A DNA stretch of 64,000 nucleotides, taken from the NCBI GenBank assembly GCA_951812925.1, contig OX638372.1, forward strand, positions 9,052,001 through 9,116,000, in the 5' to 3' direction. This stretch comes from Calliopum simillimum. Lineage: Eukaryota; Arthropoda; Insecta; Diptera; Lauxaniidae. This document shows positions 37,291 through 48,850 of this stretch, one piece after another (positions within the stretch are counted from its first letter, which is position 1; the number at the start of each line of letters is the position of its first letter). A program made the translations under genes and the position numbers. Under the pieces are notes generated by a model, which had not been told where the DNA came from, made no database searches, and saw nothing but the letters and a program-made list of their open reading frames with translations.

Positions 37291-37531
37291 GAAATTTATT
37301 ACCGTGTATGTCTAATTCCTCTGTTTATTGCTTAATGTTCAAGTTCAAGTTATTTATTGAGACAAAAAGTACTTAAACATTTAACTCGTATTTACAAATA
37401 TGGAACAATAACAATAATTGATATATTCAGGGCTGTAAAAAGTATGGCCCTCGATAAAATTACATGAAACATGCTACGATGCAAAAATTAAATATATTAG
37501 CAAAATGCAAATTGATTGCAGGAATTAAGAT

Positions 37532-39539
37532 TTAACCCTCTAGTTCCCAAGGAGGCCTGTAGGCAGCCTTATTTAAAAAAATTCCATAAATCGTATTTGA
37601 TGTGTTTTGAAACTGATTTTCTGCACACTGAAAGGGAAATCCCCATTCTTCTAAATAAATGCATTTGCGTAAAGCTGCAATACGTACAAAAGCCGTAATT
37701 GTAAGCCAAAGTTGGAATTTCGTGAAAAAGTGATAAATTAATTATTTTGTATTTTGCGCCAAAAACAAACATTTTTTAAAAATAGTTCTTAAGCTTTATA
37801 AGATTCAAAAAAATTATGAGATGCAGCTATTTATGTGTGCTATAAGAAAAATAATTAATTTGACAAAATAACTTCTTAGCTTTTCCCTCACTGGCCCCAA
37901 ACCAGACCGTGCCTGTAGGCCGTCTTGGGAAACAAATCATAAAAAAGTTGAAACGGTCACTATATAGTTTTTTCGTGCTATTTGGATTTTTTTACCAATT
38001 TTCACTAAAACCTTGTGTGCTACGAATCATAAGTCGTATCTTTAGGGTTATATGATAACAAATCCCACATATGGTGCTTAAAATGATTGATTTGGACGGA
38101 TTTTAGTATACCATCTTGGTATTCCTGGAGGTCTAGATGGAGTGCGTTCTCGATCACGGTTATCCCCATTTTCCAAGCACTTTTAGATATGAAAGACCAA
38201 TGTAAAACAAAATAAAATTATTTTAGCAGAAATTTGTAGCTCCGTTGATCGGGAGATTTATAAATAACTATGTGAACATACAACAAGGCCATTCGACGAA
38301 CACCTACGTATGTTAGAATGAAACCTTTCTTTGATCAAAAAGATATTCATTCTATAGTTTCCCGTTTCGATCGAGCTACAAGAAAATATATTAAGATTCC
38401 ATGTTTAAATGTTATTCATGAGAATAAACGTCAAATGGTTCGGGCAAATCGTGCGATACAAATTTTTTAGAAGATTTCGAAATATTTCAGTCGCCTTTTT
38501 CACCATTTGGATTGATCGATGAACTAACGGTAGAAGCACTATCAAGTTCATGCTCTTTGATCACAACTAGAGTCCTATTCTTCTAGGTTAAGATTTGGTA
38601 GACCCTTTGGAGATAGAAATTTCTGTCGTAAGTAAACTCTTCTGTTATGAAAGAATGTTGTCTTCACGACAAAGGCTGCAAATGGAATCCCTGGAGATAG
38701 TCCCATGTCGTATACAGACGAACCAGCAAGACAGAAAACTGATATAAAGAGTTCTAATCACCTTAACTAAATGTTCAGGTCTCAAAAACAATCTGTTCAT
38801 TTAAGAATATGGATATGGCAAAAGCTACCGGTCCTAGAAGTCGTGCCTGAAAAAAGTCGATGCAAAACCTTAGTTTTTGCACGTAAAGTTTTAACTCTGA
38901 CTGATAGACGGAGTGCCACTATCCTGATTACACATCTGAAGCACAATTTGAATGCAGAAAATGTAATATACAAGTGGCCCAACGAATATATTTGCCTCCC
39001 TGAGTGAACTTCGTGAGACCAACAAAAAAATCACAATATCTATGAACCAAAATCTAATTTTGCGGTCGCCCTGAAATTTTCCACCCCCTTGAGCGTTCCG
39101 CCTGGGGTCGTGGCCCCCATCGAACCCCCTAGCTACGACAGTTCATACATACATAGTGCCCCTTGTCAATTAGAATGATATTTTTGATTTCGTGGCAAAA
39201 AACAACATTTTGATTATATATACGGCTATATTTTTATTCACCGATGTTAAAAAATAGTTATTGCATTTTATCAGCTGAAATGGTTAATCGTTACTTACGT
39301 TTACTTAGTTTTTATATTCGATTTTTGAACAAAAATACAAAGTTTCCATATAAATCATTTTATATTTTTTTTGGCTTACTTGCCCAAGGCGGCCTCTAGG
39401 CATGCTACCTTAAACACCCCCTACCACGATTTCTACCCATCCAAAAAATTTTTTCTTGAACAAACATTGTTTCTACAACCCAAAGCTACCTTCTGTAATT
39501 TTTTTAGCTTAAAAAAAAATTTGGGAACTAGAGGGTTAA
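37532..39539. mobile_element. piggyBac-like transposon with TTAA target sites
   Basis: Ends: TTAA CCCTCTAGTTCCCAA at 37532 and its exact complement ending TTAA at 39539. TTAA duplication with CCC-starting ends defines piggyBac. Subterminal inverted repeats, also typical, are seen: GCCTGTAGGCCGTCTTGGG near 37910 and, in complement, GCCTAGAGGCCGCCTTGGG near 39400. Inside, on the plus strand, degraded transposase is visible: DRATRKYIKIPCLNVIHE near 38370-38425 (the block that normally precedes MGGVD) and a cysteine-rich tail EAQFECRKCNIQV near 38935-38975. Stops and frameshifts make it non-functional. The total is 2008 bp including target sites. Confidence 0.85.
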
Positions 39540-39649
39540 AATTAAGCTCTTGCTCCCGTAGCTTATAAAAAAATACTTAAAATTAATGAAGAAAACATTT
39601 TAAACTTAAAACTAATAACACAAAATCGAGCCTATTTATTTTTAAGTAC

Positions 39650-40610
39650 AGTTGGCATGGAAATTTGTTTAGTTGTTTATTTTTAAATATTGTGGAAGAT
39701 GCCGTGGTCGAAAAACTGAAAAAAAGTTTAATTTGAATTAGTAAGATCGATTTGGTGTCTAAAATTACTGAGATGTAGGCAACTTTTTATTATCCCTTGT
39801 GCCGCATCTAGAATCTAATGGATTAATATGGATAAAGAAAGTATCCATTTAAATCTATTTGGATTCATACAACCCAAACCACAAAACCTCTGGATTGAAT
39901 ACCAATCCATTTTAATCTTTTTCAATCTAATGGATTGCATGGATTGAAATAGATTTGGAAAATAAAAGTAATAACTTATTCTTCGAGCAATGTTATCACT
40001 TTAAAAATGTTATCACAAAAAAGGTTTACATATAGTAAACTTACTTGGATTGAAAAGGATTGTAGTTTTAGCATTCATCGCGTTTTTCATAGCATATGGT
40101 CTGCGCTTGTCGTATTTTATAGAGCTAATATTAACTCTTGTTATTTATGATTCTGCCAAAATTTCGCATTAAGAATCTGGACTCAGAAAGATTAATTGAT
40201 AGTGTATTTTAAGTCATTTTAATCTTTCGTGGTAATCTATATTCTCTTGACTAAAATTTATTAATTCAACGATGGTTCCAAACCAATATTGAATGAATGG
40301 TACACAATTCTGGTTCAAAATCTGAATCCAGAAAAATTCATAGACTGCGTCTATTTGAAACCATTTCAATATTTCGCAACAATCCATATTCCCTGTATTT
40401 AAATGGATTGATCCGACTCTTAATCCAAATCTATTCGAGAAATCTGGTACACAATTCTGGATCAGAATGGATTGTTAAAATTTAATCCATTTCGATTATT
40501 GCTGCTGTCCCAAAAATTTTGTTCTAAGTATGTCTAATTTCTATAAATACACCTAATAAAACAGTTGGCATGGAAATTTGTTTATATGTTTATTTTTAAA
40601 TATTCTGATT
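39650..40610. repeat. Repeat block bounded by direct repeats
   Basis: About 45 nt starting ACAGTTGGCATGGAAATTTG occurs at 39650 and again at 40562. Between them lies a stretch rich in AATGGATT/AATCCATT in both orientations and three copies of GGTACACAATTCTGG-like sequence, related to 19650-19690. A 42-nt piece at 39720-39760 (AATTTGAATTAGTAAGATCG) also occurs at 36032-36070. Non-coding. Confidence 0.65.
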
Positions 40611-40701
40611 TTTGCTTGAAATCAATAATAAAAAAGAACTTAAACGCAGAAATTAAAATAAAATATATTTTATTTTAACAGAAAAGGAAACTAATTAAGT
40701 A

Positions 40702-43700
40702 ATGGATCCTGAACATGAAGCTACACTCGGCGCGTAAGAAAGGCACTCAAATAAATATGGGCCTTATCATGCAAAAATAAATGAAGACTGCAAGGCAGTC
40801 CGAAAAAAATTCTCGAGAATGTTTATTCGGGATAAGGCCCTATCTTTTCTATATACTTTTGTAATTACTAATTGATTTCTTTAGCGAAATAAAAGACGAT
40901 AAAAAAATTCACATCCCCATATGGCATGCACCGATCTCTGATGATGAAGATGAGGAAGAACAATACAATGTTGATGCTGCCTGGGAAATGCTACTCAACT
41001 TAAGAAGCTGCCAGCAAGTAATGGTTAAGTACGAAAGCGTTTATCCACTAACATATGAATGACGATATAAACAATTCGAATTCTTTTTTTTTTTTCGTTA
41101 GTGAGAGAACACAAAAAGCATTGAATATTCAAGTTGGAGTTAATGTCAGCCAAGAGTTTCCTTGGAAGCAAATTAAATATAGAGAACTTCGTGCAAATGT
41201 TTTTGATGAAATCGAAAATAGTAGCGTACTTTACGATGTATTTCAGGGTTTTGAGCCAGATTATCATGTACTTGTTGGATATGCACCAATTTTAACACAA
41301 AATGCAGAGGATATACCAGAAGGAGATCCATTTGTTATGTTTTCCAATCCAGATGATGCGCGTACTGCTCTATCAATTATTCGTAATATTGAAGCCTATG
41401 AACGTTGGAAACTTCATAAACGTCTTGTAAAAAAACCACGTCGTTGGGTATCACTTAAAAGTGAAGATGAGGTTGACATGACATTGCAACAGCGTTATGA
41501 GGATAGTGTTCATGTCGAAATACAGAGCGTCTATCCAACAACAATACCAGCAGATAAACAGTTTAATTATCGTCGAACAGAGGATGTGCGTGATGGTTAT
41601 GTAGAGCTTTTGCCGGGTGAACTTAAATTTGATATGATAACTAAGAGGCGTGTGCATATGGCTATTATGGCGGGGAGGGCACGTGTTGATTTAGAGCAAC
41701 AAACTGATCCAACGTTTCCTACAAATGCAGTGGCTCAATATTTGTATGAAATTAAGGAAGGTGGTAAGTTTGGTGTTTTAGTTTATTTCTTTGGATTTGT
41801 GTTTCTTGCAATTGTATTGTATTTTAACTCATATCTCATATAGATGAGGTTTTAGATGCGTCAGAAGATGAAAGAGATGAAGCAATGGAACGTCAATCGA
41901 CAGCGCCACCACCAAAACCCGCTACACCACTACCAGCAGAAGAACAAATAAAACCACCACCAGAAGTTTCCGATCAAATAAAATTATTGCTTGAAACACT
42001 TGAATTTAATCAAGTCGATATGTATCGGTAAATTACAAAGAGCTTTTTAGATGTTCTATACATATAATATGTTCCCAAATTGCGAATGTTGATATTTCAT
42101 ATCAGAGATTGTAGAAAATAAAGAGCTCACGATACTTAAATTTAGGCTGCAGGAAATAATGCCGAATGAAATGACGCCAAAAAAACTTAACGAGATAACG
42201 CTCAAACTATTTTTATATAAGCGCCAAAACTTGAGCTTTATTTCGTTAAATTATTAAAATGAAATATCGACCAAACAATATGAAATAACACTCAAAAACC
42301 AAGACAAAATAACGCCCAAAATATTTTCACATTTTTTCTTTTTAAATTAAATAACGCCCAAAATAAAAATGAAATAAAGCCCAAATTAGCGTTATTTCAT
42401 ATTCTTTGGGCGTTATTTAGTTTTTTTATTTTTTTGGGTGTTATTTCAGTTTTTTTGCGTTATCTAATTGGGCATTATTTCGTACCACCTAAAATTTATG
42501 AAAATAAGTGCCGATAGGGAAATTTTTTGGAAAGTAATCGAAACATAAAATGTCAAAACATTATAAATCCAATCATATTTATAACTCACTCCCGACAAAA
42601 TGTTCCTTACGTCTGTTAATACTTCCGGTATCGATATGTTAAATAAAACCAGTATAAGAACATAATCAGCAGTTAAAAATAATCTCCACAGGAACGACTA
42701 TCCACTGATATCGGAACAAAAAGTGGAACACTATAGCAATCCCTATTTGGAAGAGACCCTTTGTTTTGCTAATATATCCAAGAGCTTTCAACGTTTCGTT
42801 TGTGCCAGTGATTGGTATCCCACAATTGCCGGTCTCATTGTGACAGCCTATACATTTAGTACACCGGTGACAATTGATTTAAGTAAGTTAAAATTATTAA
42901 TCAAAATTGCAACTAAAATGAAATTTGAGTGACACTTGAAAATAAATGCATCAAGCATTGTAAACTTACATATCATATATGAAACTTATGTTTCACTCAC
43001 ATTTCGTTTGGCCAAATTATTCATGAAATTCCAAATTAAAGTGTGTGATTTTTTTGCACTTAGTTTCACAAAGGGTAGATACAGTTCAACGTGCAGTTCT
43101 ACAACCAAATCCAATACTGATGTGGAGCTTTTCTGATAATTTAAATTATAAATTGGAATTTGAATCGCCTTTGGAGGTGACAGCACTCTCGTTTTGTCCA
43201 TATATGCCTCATCTTTTGTTTGGTGGCTCTAAGAATGGACAACTTATATTGTGGGATTTGCAAAATCGTGCCGAGAATCTGGACTATCAAGAAATACTAA
43301 CAGCAGCACAAAACAGATATCGTATGATGATAGCGGATTTTTTAAAATGGACAATTCCAATAAATGAAGATTCAACCATATCACCAACCACAATTACTGG
43401 CCTGGAGGTATCTCAAAAGGCGGCAATAACCGGTATATACTGGATGAGTAAGCATAATTATGTGAATTCCTATGGAAAGGTGTATACGGATCCTGAACCA
43501 AGTGCAAATAATAAGTATTTTTTAACAAGTGCAATAGATGGAACCGTTTATTTCTGGAACTTAGATGCCGCTGGAGAAAAAAAAGTACCCGGTGGCCTGG
43601 GTTCAGCTAAAGATCAACCAGAAGCACTCACGCAAAATGAATCCTATTTCAAGGGGAAAGTTTTCAAGCCAATTTTCATAATCGCCTTCAATGAGCCTAT

Positions 43701-45490
43701 TACAGCAACTGTGAGTGATACAGTAGTTTTCAGTTGCGTCGTTAGGGAACCGGCGAAGAAACGCAAAAACAAACTCAATTTCAAAACAGATCTTTTAGCA
43801 AATGATTCGGGAAATATGAGGCAATCTTTAATTATATCTTCATTTTATGGACGCATTGAACGATTAGATTGGTTAGGTCTCTATGCAGATGCAGATGGAC
43901 GTGAGATTGTGAATAAAGCTAGCGCAGACTATGCTCGCGTACACGATGGGCCAGTGGTAGCAATGAAAAAGAATCCCTTTCATACGAATATTTTCGCTGC
44001 TATTGGAAGGAATGTGCTTAGTGTCTGGAAAGAAGATTATAATTATTCACCAATATTTTGGCGAAAGCGCCCTTGTGACTTAACCGCCGTGGCTTGGAGT
44101 GAAGATCGACCTGCGGTGTTATTTATAACACGTATTGATGGTTGTCTGGAGGCTTGGGATATATTGGGTAATTCAAGCATGGTATTAGTTATTTGTTAAA
44201 TGTGTGGTCGTAAATAATTGTGGTTTATTTAATTTAGCAAGAGACGATGATGCTTGCTTAAGTGATATTTTAGGAGGTGGTATCATAACTGCAATTTCTG
44301 AACACAGACCTTCTGAGCCGGAAAAACTACTTGGAATTGGGGATTATAACAGCAGCTTTCGCATGGTTAAGTTACCACATAGTTTCTATATTCGAATACC
44401 AAATGAATATCAAGTAAGTGTGCGCTTTGGGAAAATTAGTATCATTCATTTAATTAAAACAAATGAAATTGTAGAAAGTTGCGGAATATATAGAAAAAGA
44501 AGAGTCTCGCAAAAAAGCCATTCAAAGTTGGGAGCAAAAGTATTATGAAAAAAATCGTGATGTTATCGAAGCAAAACGTCAGGCTGAACTCGAAACTGTC
44601 AAAGAAATGGAACGAATCGAAAAGGAAATTGCTTTAAAGTCTGCAAGAAAAGCCATTGAAGAAGCGGAGCTTAAAGCAAAGTATGTGTAGTAGGTTCTAA
44701 AATACGAACCTTCTTCTTGCGAGTGCCCCAGTCTGTGTACATTTGCCAAAACCTGTTTCTAACTCAAACACAATTTAGATAATGTCTATGATATGCGTCT
44801 CATTGTTCTCAAAGTTAACTGACTGATTACCTTTTTTCTCTCTATTACAGAGCCGCTCAAGTTCCCACCCATCAGACATATACTGAAAAAATGAAACGGA
44901 AATGGGACGAACTGAACCTAAATCGCTTAATGAATATTTTGATGTCTCGAAAGCGAGTCGATGCCGAACAGTTAGAACGTGAAACTGCATTGGAAAAACG
45001 ACGTCTAGCATATGAAGCAGCGAAACGTGAAAGTCTTTATCAGACGCTACAGCGTGTGGGAGAAGAAGTTGCAGCTATAAGAGCAAGAATTCTACCAGCT
45101 GAAAAGCCAGACTTACTTCGCCAAGACATGATTGATTCAGCTGTTACGAAACTAATGGCAAATGTTGAAAGTTTTCAAGAAATTGAATTAGAAGCCAATG
45201 AAATTCTTGATGGTTTCTTAGATTTTGATGATATCGATTACATTCACTTCTTACATCGTGGTGAGCAAAGACGAAAGATCTTAAATAAATCATTGGGTGG
45301 TAATACGGAACGTTGGTTCTGGTATGATACAATGAAGGATGACAATATGTTGAATGAGTGCAATTGGGGATATGAACAGTTCTTAAGTGCTAACGCGGAG
45401 TCAACAGTGAATCATGTACCCAGTGTAGTATCGCTGGGACTTGATGATGAAATACTATCCGAAGAAATTCCAATACCAGAAGATTATTAA
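40702..45490 (+). CDS. DNAI3: Axonemal inner-arm dynein intermediate chain (DNAI3/WDR63 type)
   Basis: Nine exons: 40702-40733, 40885-41028, 41102-41763, 41844-42027, 42692-42882, 43064-44167, 44238-44413, 44475-44680 and 44851-45490. All junctions are in phase, giving 1112 residues. The family assembles the I1/f inner dynein arm of motile cilia; in flies that means sperm tail and sensory cilia. Diagnostic stretches are RVDTVQRAVLQPNPILMWSF and LLFGGSKNGQLILWDLQNR, which align with WDR63. WD repeats run from roughly residue 370 to 830 (YFLTSAIDGTVYFWNLD, DGPVVAMKKNPFHTNIFAAI, TRIDGCLEAWDIL). A charged helical segment (KVAEYIEKEESRKKAIQSWE) follows. The final exon adds a long acidic helical tail longer than in the human protein (about 890 residues). 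The exon 2 donor (GTACGA) was chosen because other donors put a stop in frame. The signal AATAAA lies at 45547. Confidence 0.87.
42136..42492. repeat. Palindromic array of AATAACGCCC motifs, locus 2
   Basis: Lies in intron 4 of the DNAI3-type gene. The left half carries the motif as AATAACGCCC, AATAACACTC or ATAACGCTC; the right half carries it as GGGCGTTATTT, GGGTGTTATTT or GGGCATTATTT. The whole is therefore a 357-bp imperfect foldback with about fourteen motif copies. Outer ends AAATTTAGGC...GAAATAATGCC and (complement) AATTTTAGGT...GAAATAATGCC mirror each other and resemble the ends of locus 1. Confidence 0.88.
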
Positions 45491-45552
45491 TCAACGAAGT
45501 AAATTTGTTAAAATTTTGTTTCCCGAACATATTAATTAAAAATTTAAATAAA

Positions 45553-46015
45553 CTTGTTGAACTCAGCTTCTTGTTAGTTCTGTGAGACGCATACATTTTT
45601 CATATACAACGTGCCTACTCAATCTATGTATATAACTATTCGAATCCTTTTTAATGACCGTCATGAACCTAAATATTGTTAGGTAGATTCGAGAACTGTT
45701 AATTCACAACTGAAGATAAGTATATTAGTAATACCTCAAAAAAAGGTTTTTTTACGAATAGGTATGAATATGAACCATGCAAGTAACTATTGAAGGAACG
45801 TGATTGTTTTACACAATCAATATGTATTATATATATAAAAGTATTAAGCATTATATTGGTAATCATATAGACAGAGAGCATACTTTGACAAGAACTATGT
45901 ACAAATATTTATCCCAGTAAACCTTTTTCTGTTCGTTTTACTTAAGAACATGTATAAATTAAAACTATATGACAGCTTCTTATGCATTAAGAAAAAAATT
46001 ATTTCTTATAAGATA
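45553..46015. other. 3' flank of DNAI3-type gene
   Basis: AT-rich, no gene recognised. Short frames on both strands show no family resemblance. Confidence 0.4.
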
Positions 46016-46272
46016 TCGTCACTCTTAGGCCAGATTCACGAATGTGAAAATTATTGAATTTGAGAAATTGCTATTTGAAATTTTTTTAAATATTGAAATT
46101 ATATGTAAATTTTGCTTTTTCGTGTTATAAACTTTGCATTTGCAGCTAAACCACTTCAGATATAGGTTACATACTTCTGGCATAACATTATTGAACCATT
46201 TTGTACAAGAAAAACACATTAGTACAAAACTAAAAAATTTGGACTTTCATGAATTTGGCATAAGAGTGACGA
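46016..46272. mobile_element. Tc1/mariner-type MITE with TA target
   Basis: Left end TCGTCACTCTTAGGCCAGAT, right end in complement TCGTCACTCTTATGCCAAAT, each flanked by TA (46014-46015 and 46273-46274). The inverted repeat runs about 25 nt to ATTCAYGAA. 257 bp, no transposase. Confidence 0.8.
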
Positions 46273-46796
46273 TATAATATATTCTTATACTGACTTGTCC
46301 TAAAAACGTCTTATATCTAGGCATTTTTTGGCAGTTCACAAAAACGTTTTCTGAGTACTCTTTAATAGATGTCATACGATAAATGATTCAAAATATTAGT
46401 CATAAATATGAAACTATGTTGGTGTGAAAACGTTTATAACATTTTATTTATTATAGAAAAATTTCTATTCTGCAAATCTAAGGAAAATTTCTAATAAATT
46501 CTGGTGAAAAACTTCTCGTAATATAATAATAATCGTATGTGTCAAAAAGTTTTGTTTTATAAGAAACTAAAAGTTTCCTGGGATATGTTTACATGAATAT
46601 ATTTATCTACTCTTTTCGTGCATTCTAATGAAGGTAATGTGTGTGGTGCATTTTAATAAATTTTTAAGAACGTTTCTTGTAATAAAATAACGGTATATAA
46701 AAGATAAAAAAATTATGTTAACTTTCATTTCATTTCAACAAAGACAAGTAACCAAATTTTTGATCGCCAATTTATGAAGCTAATAGCTGTTGAGAA

Positions 46797-47181
46797 TAGT
46801 GATGAGCAAAATTAGTCTTGGTCTTGGTAATTTTTCGCGACCAAAAGCAAGGCGCTGATATAATTTCAAGACCGAGATCAAGACTGCTATGGTCTTGGTC
46901 ACGATGATCATCAAAAGCAGTCTTGATAATTCATAGTTAATAGGTGTGTCAAGCCTTAATCATCTCTCAATTCGATATTTGGCATCTTAAAAACTCAACT
47001 GCATTATAAAAATATAGTTTGGAAACTTTCAATAGTCAACAATCATTTTTTTTAAAACCAAGACCAAGTCTCAATGCCCAAGATCAAGACCAAGACTCTG
47101 TATCAAAGTCAAGACCAAGATTCAATGTCCAAGATCAAGACCAAGGCTGCTATGGTCTTTGTCTTGGTTTACTCTTCACTA
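46797..47181. mobile_element. hAT-type MITE with 8-bp target duplication
   Basis: Ends TAGTGATGAGCAAAA (left) and, in complement, TAGTGAAGAGTAAACC (right). Flanks GTTGAGAA (46789-46796) and ATTGAGAA (47182-47189) match at 7 of 8 bases. The interior is full of GGTCTTGGT / ACCAAGACC phrases in both orientations. 385 bp. An interrupted relative lies at 58481-59175. Confidence 0.88.
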
Positions 47182-47810
47182 ATTGAGAACGAGAAAATCA
47201 TAGTAATAATTATGATAGTTTGTATCTATGATCTATAGAAATTATTTATTACTTTTTGGCATTCTGTAAAAAAATCTTTCGATCAGAACTTTTCATCGAG
47301 ACTTAGAGGATTTGAAAAGCGGTTCAGGTTTTGCTGTTCTTTAACTTCGGGAGCGTAGTGATAATAAACTTGTTCTTCAAATGTTCATGAACTTCAACAA
47401 TCATTTGAAGAGACATAACCTTCATGACCATCATTTAAACTCTATTTTGCCATATGAAATAAATGTCTAACCGTCATTTTTCTATATTGTACATAATTAT
47501 CATTTAAATTTTCATATTGCAGCTATTCCGATTAACAATATTAAATGAATTGAATTATTATTTGAAGTGTCATGAGATTTGCATGTAGGTATATGGTATA
47601 ATAAGTTTGAAACTTGATCGCTCCTCTTTTCTTTAAGAAATGACATTGTCTCGTTAATTGGTAATATTCAAAGAATTAACCAAGTAACTGATTCTCTGTT
47701 CAAAAGCCCACACTCCTCTTATGATCAATAACATTTAAAAGCTCAGCATCTTTTTGAATGACATACCTACATGGTATGTCATACGTTTGCATTTGCTGAA
47801 CAATTGATTA

Positions 47811-48850
47811 CACAGTGCAACAGCAAAATTAAGGACAAGACTTGACTATGCTGGGACGATAGCCCTACCATAGCTGAGTAAAACCACGGATGGGTTTTGC
47901 AAAGTTAGCTGCATATCGGGTTCTATCGACCCGTTAGAAATTCTTCAGTTTGCGAGCTCCTGTACTGTTATTTTTTCACCATATTTGAGGCTATAAGCGC
48001 AACAGTGGCCTACCGTTTACTTTGTTAATAAAGCAAAAGCACATAACTTAAATCGATACGAGCACAAGTTATTTGCTTTTGATTTTTTAACAAAGTGAGG
48101 GTCAGGCCACTATTGCGCTCATAGCCTCATTTGTAGTTAAATGTTCAACAAGTAACTTTTTCCAATATACTAGTCAAACAAATTTGTACAGGTAGTATTT
48201 TGATGCAAAATGTCCCAAAATTTCAAAAAGCTCACTGGAAAACGATTGGTCGCTGAAAAAACGCTTGTTTTGAGGCCAAATTTAAATCGTTCTACAAGAA
48301 AGGTATCGAAATATCAGAAAAACGTTGGAATGATTGTATCGCTCTTGAATGAGCTAAATTTTATGAATAAAATCGATTATGTCCAAAAAAGTTGTTTTTT
48401 TTTTCATAAGACCACGGACTTGTTAACCGATGTATTACGTGTGAATTTTTTGAGAATAACATATTTGGAGACATTTTAAATTTTCCAAAAATTGGGGCAA
48501 AAAAAAAATTTTTAAAATGTTCCAAAAAATTCGGAAAAAATTCACACGTATTCCTTAGACGATTCTAAGCATTTTATGACTTATACACTTGTTTCGTACG
48601 ATGCCTCGTTTTTGTGTAAAAAAAAAGCATATTGCCGATCGCGGGCGTTCAATAGCCGCAAATTCTCATTTAACGAACCCCATCTTGGGTGCTTAGAAAA
48701 ATTTTGCATTTTACAGTCTAGTACAATTTTACAAAAAAATATGTTTCTGGAATAGTATAGCAGCTTTTGATCGAAAGAGGTCGATAAAACCCGATATTCA
48801 GCTAATTATCAAAACCCATTCATTCATTCTTTTGAAATTGTTGCACAGTG
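47811..48850. mobile_element. 1.0 kb CACAGTG-ended transposon
   Basis: Left end CACAGTGCAACAGCAAAATT, right end in complement CACTGTGCAACAATTTCAAA. Both arms also share GGGTTTTG...TAGCTGNATATCGGGTT and further blocks for about 150 nt. Flanking TTA is present on both sides (47808-47810, 48851-48853). An AT-rich 89-codon frame at 48210-48479 has no known domain. A separate hairpin (47986-48129) sits inside. The superfamily is uncertain: CACTA/Chapaev or Transib. Confidence 0.8.
47986..48129. mobile_element. Hairpin element nested in the CACAGTG transposon
   Basis: The left arm TGAGGCTATAAGCGCAACAG and the complement of the right arm, TGAGGCTATGAGCGCAATAG, pair for about 64 nt up to ATAACTT around a 16-nt loop. 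144 bp, nearly a full hairpin. Confidence 0.85.

Noticed and set aside
48210..48479. 89-codon frame in the CACAGTG element as a transposase
   Set aside because: Too short, AT-driven composition, and no catalytic motif.
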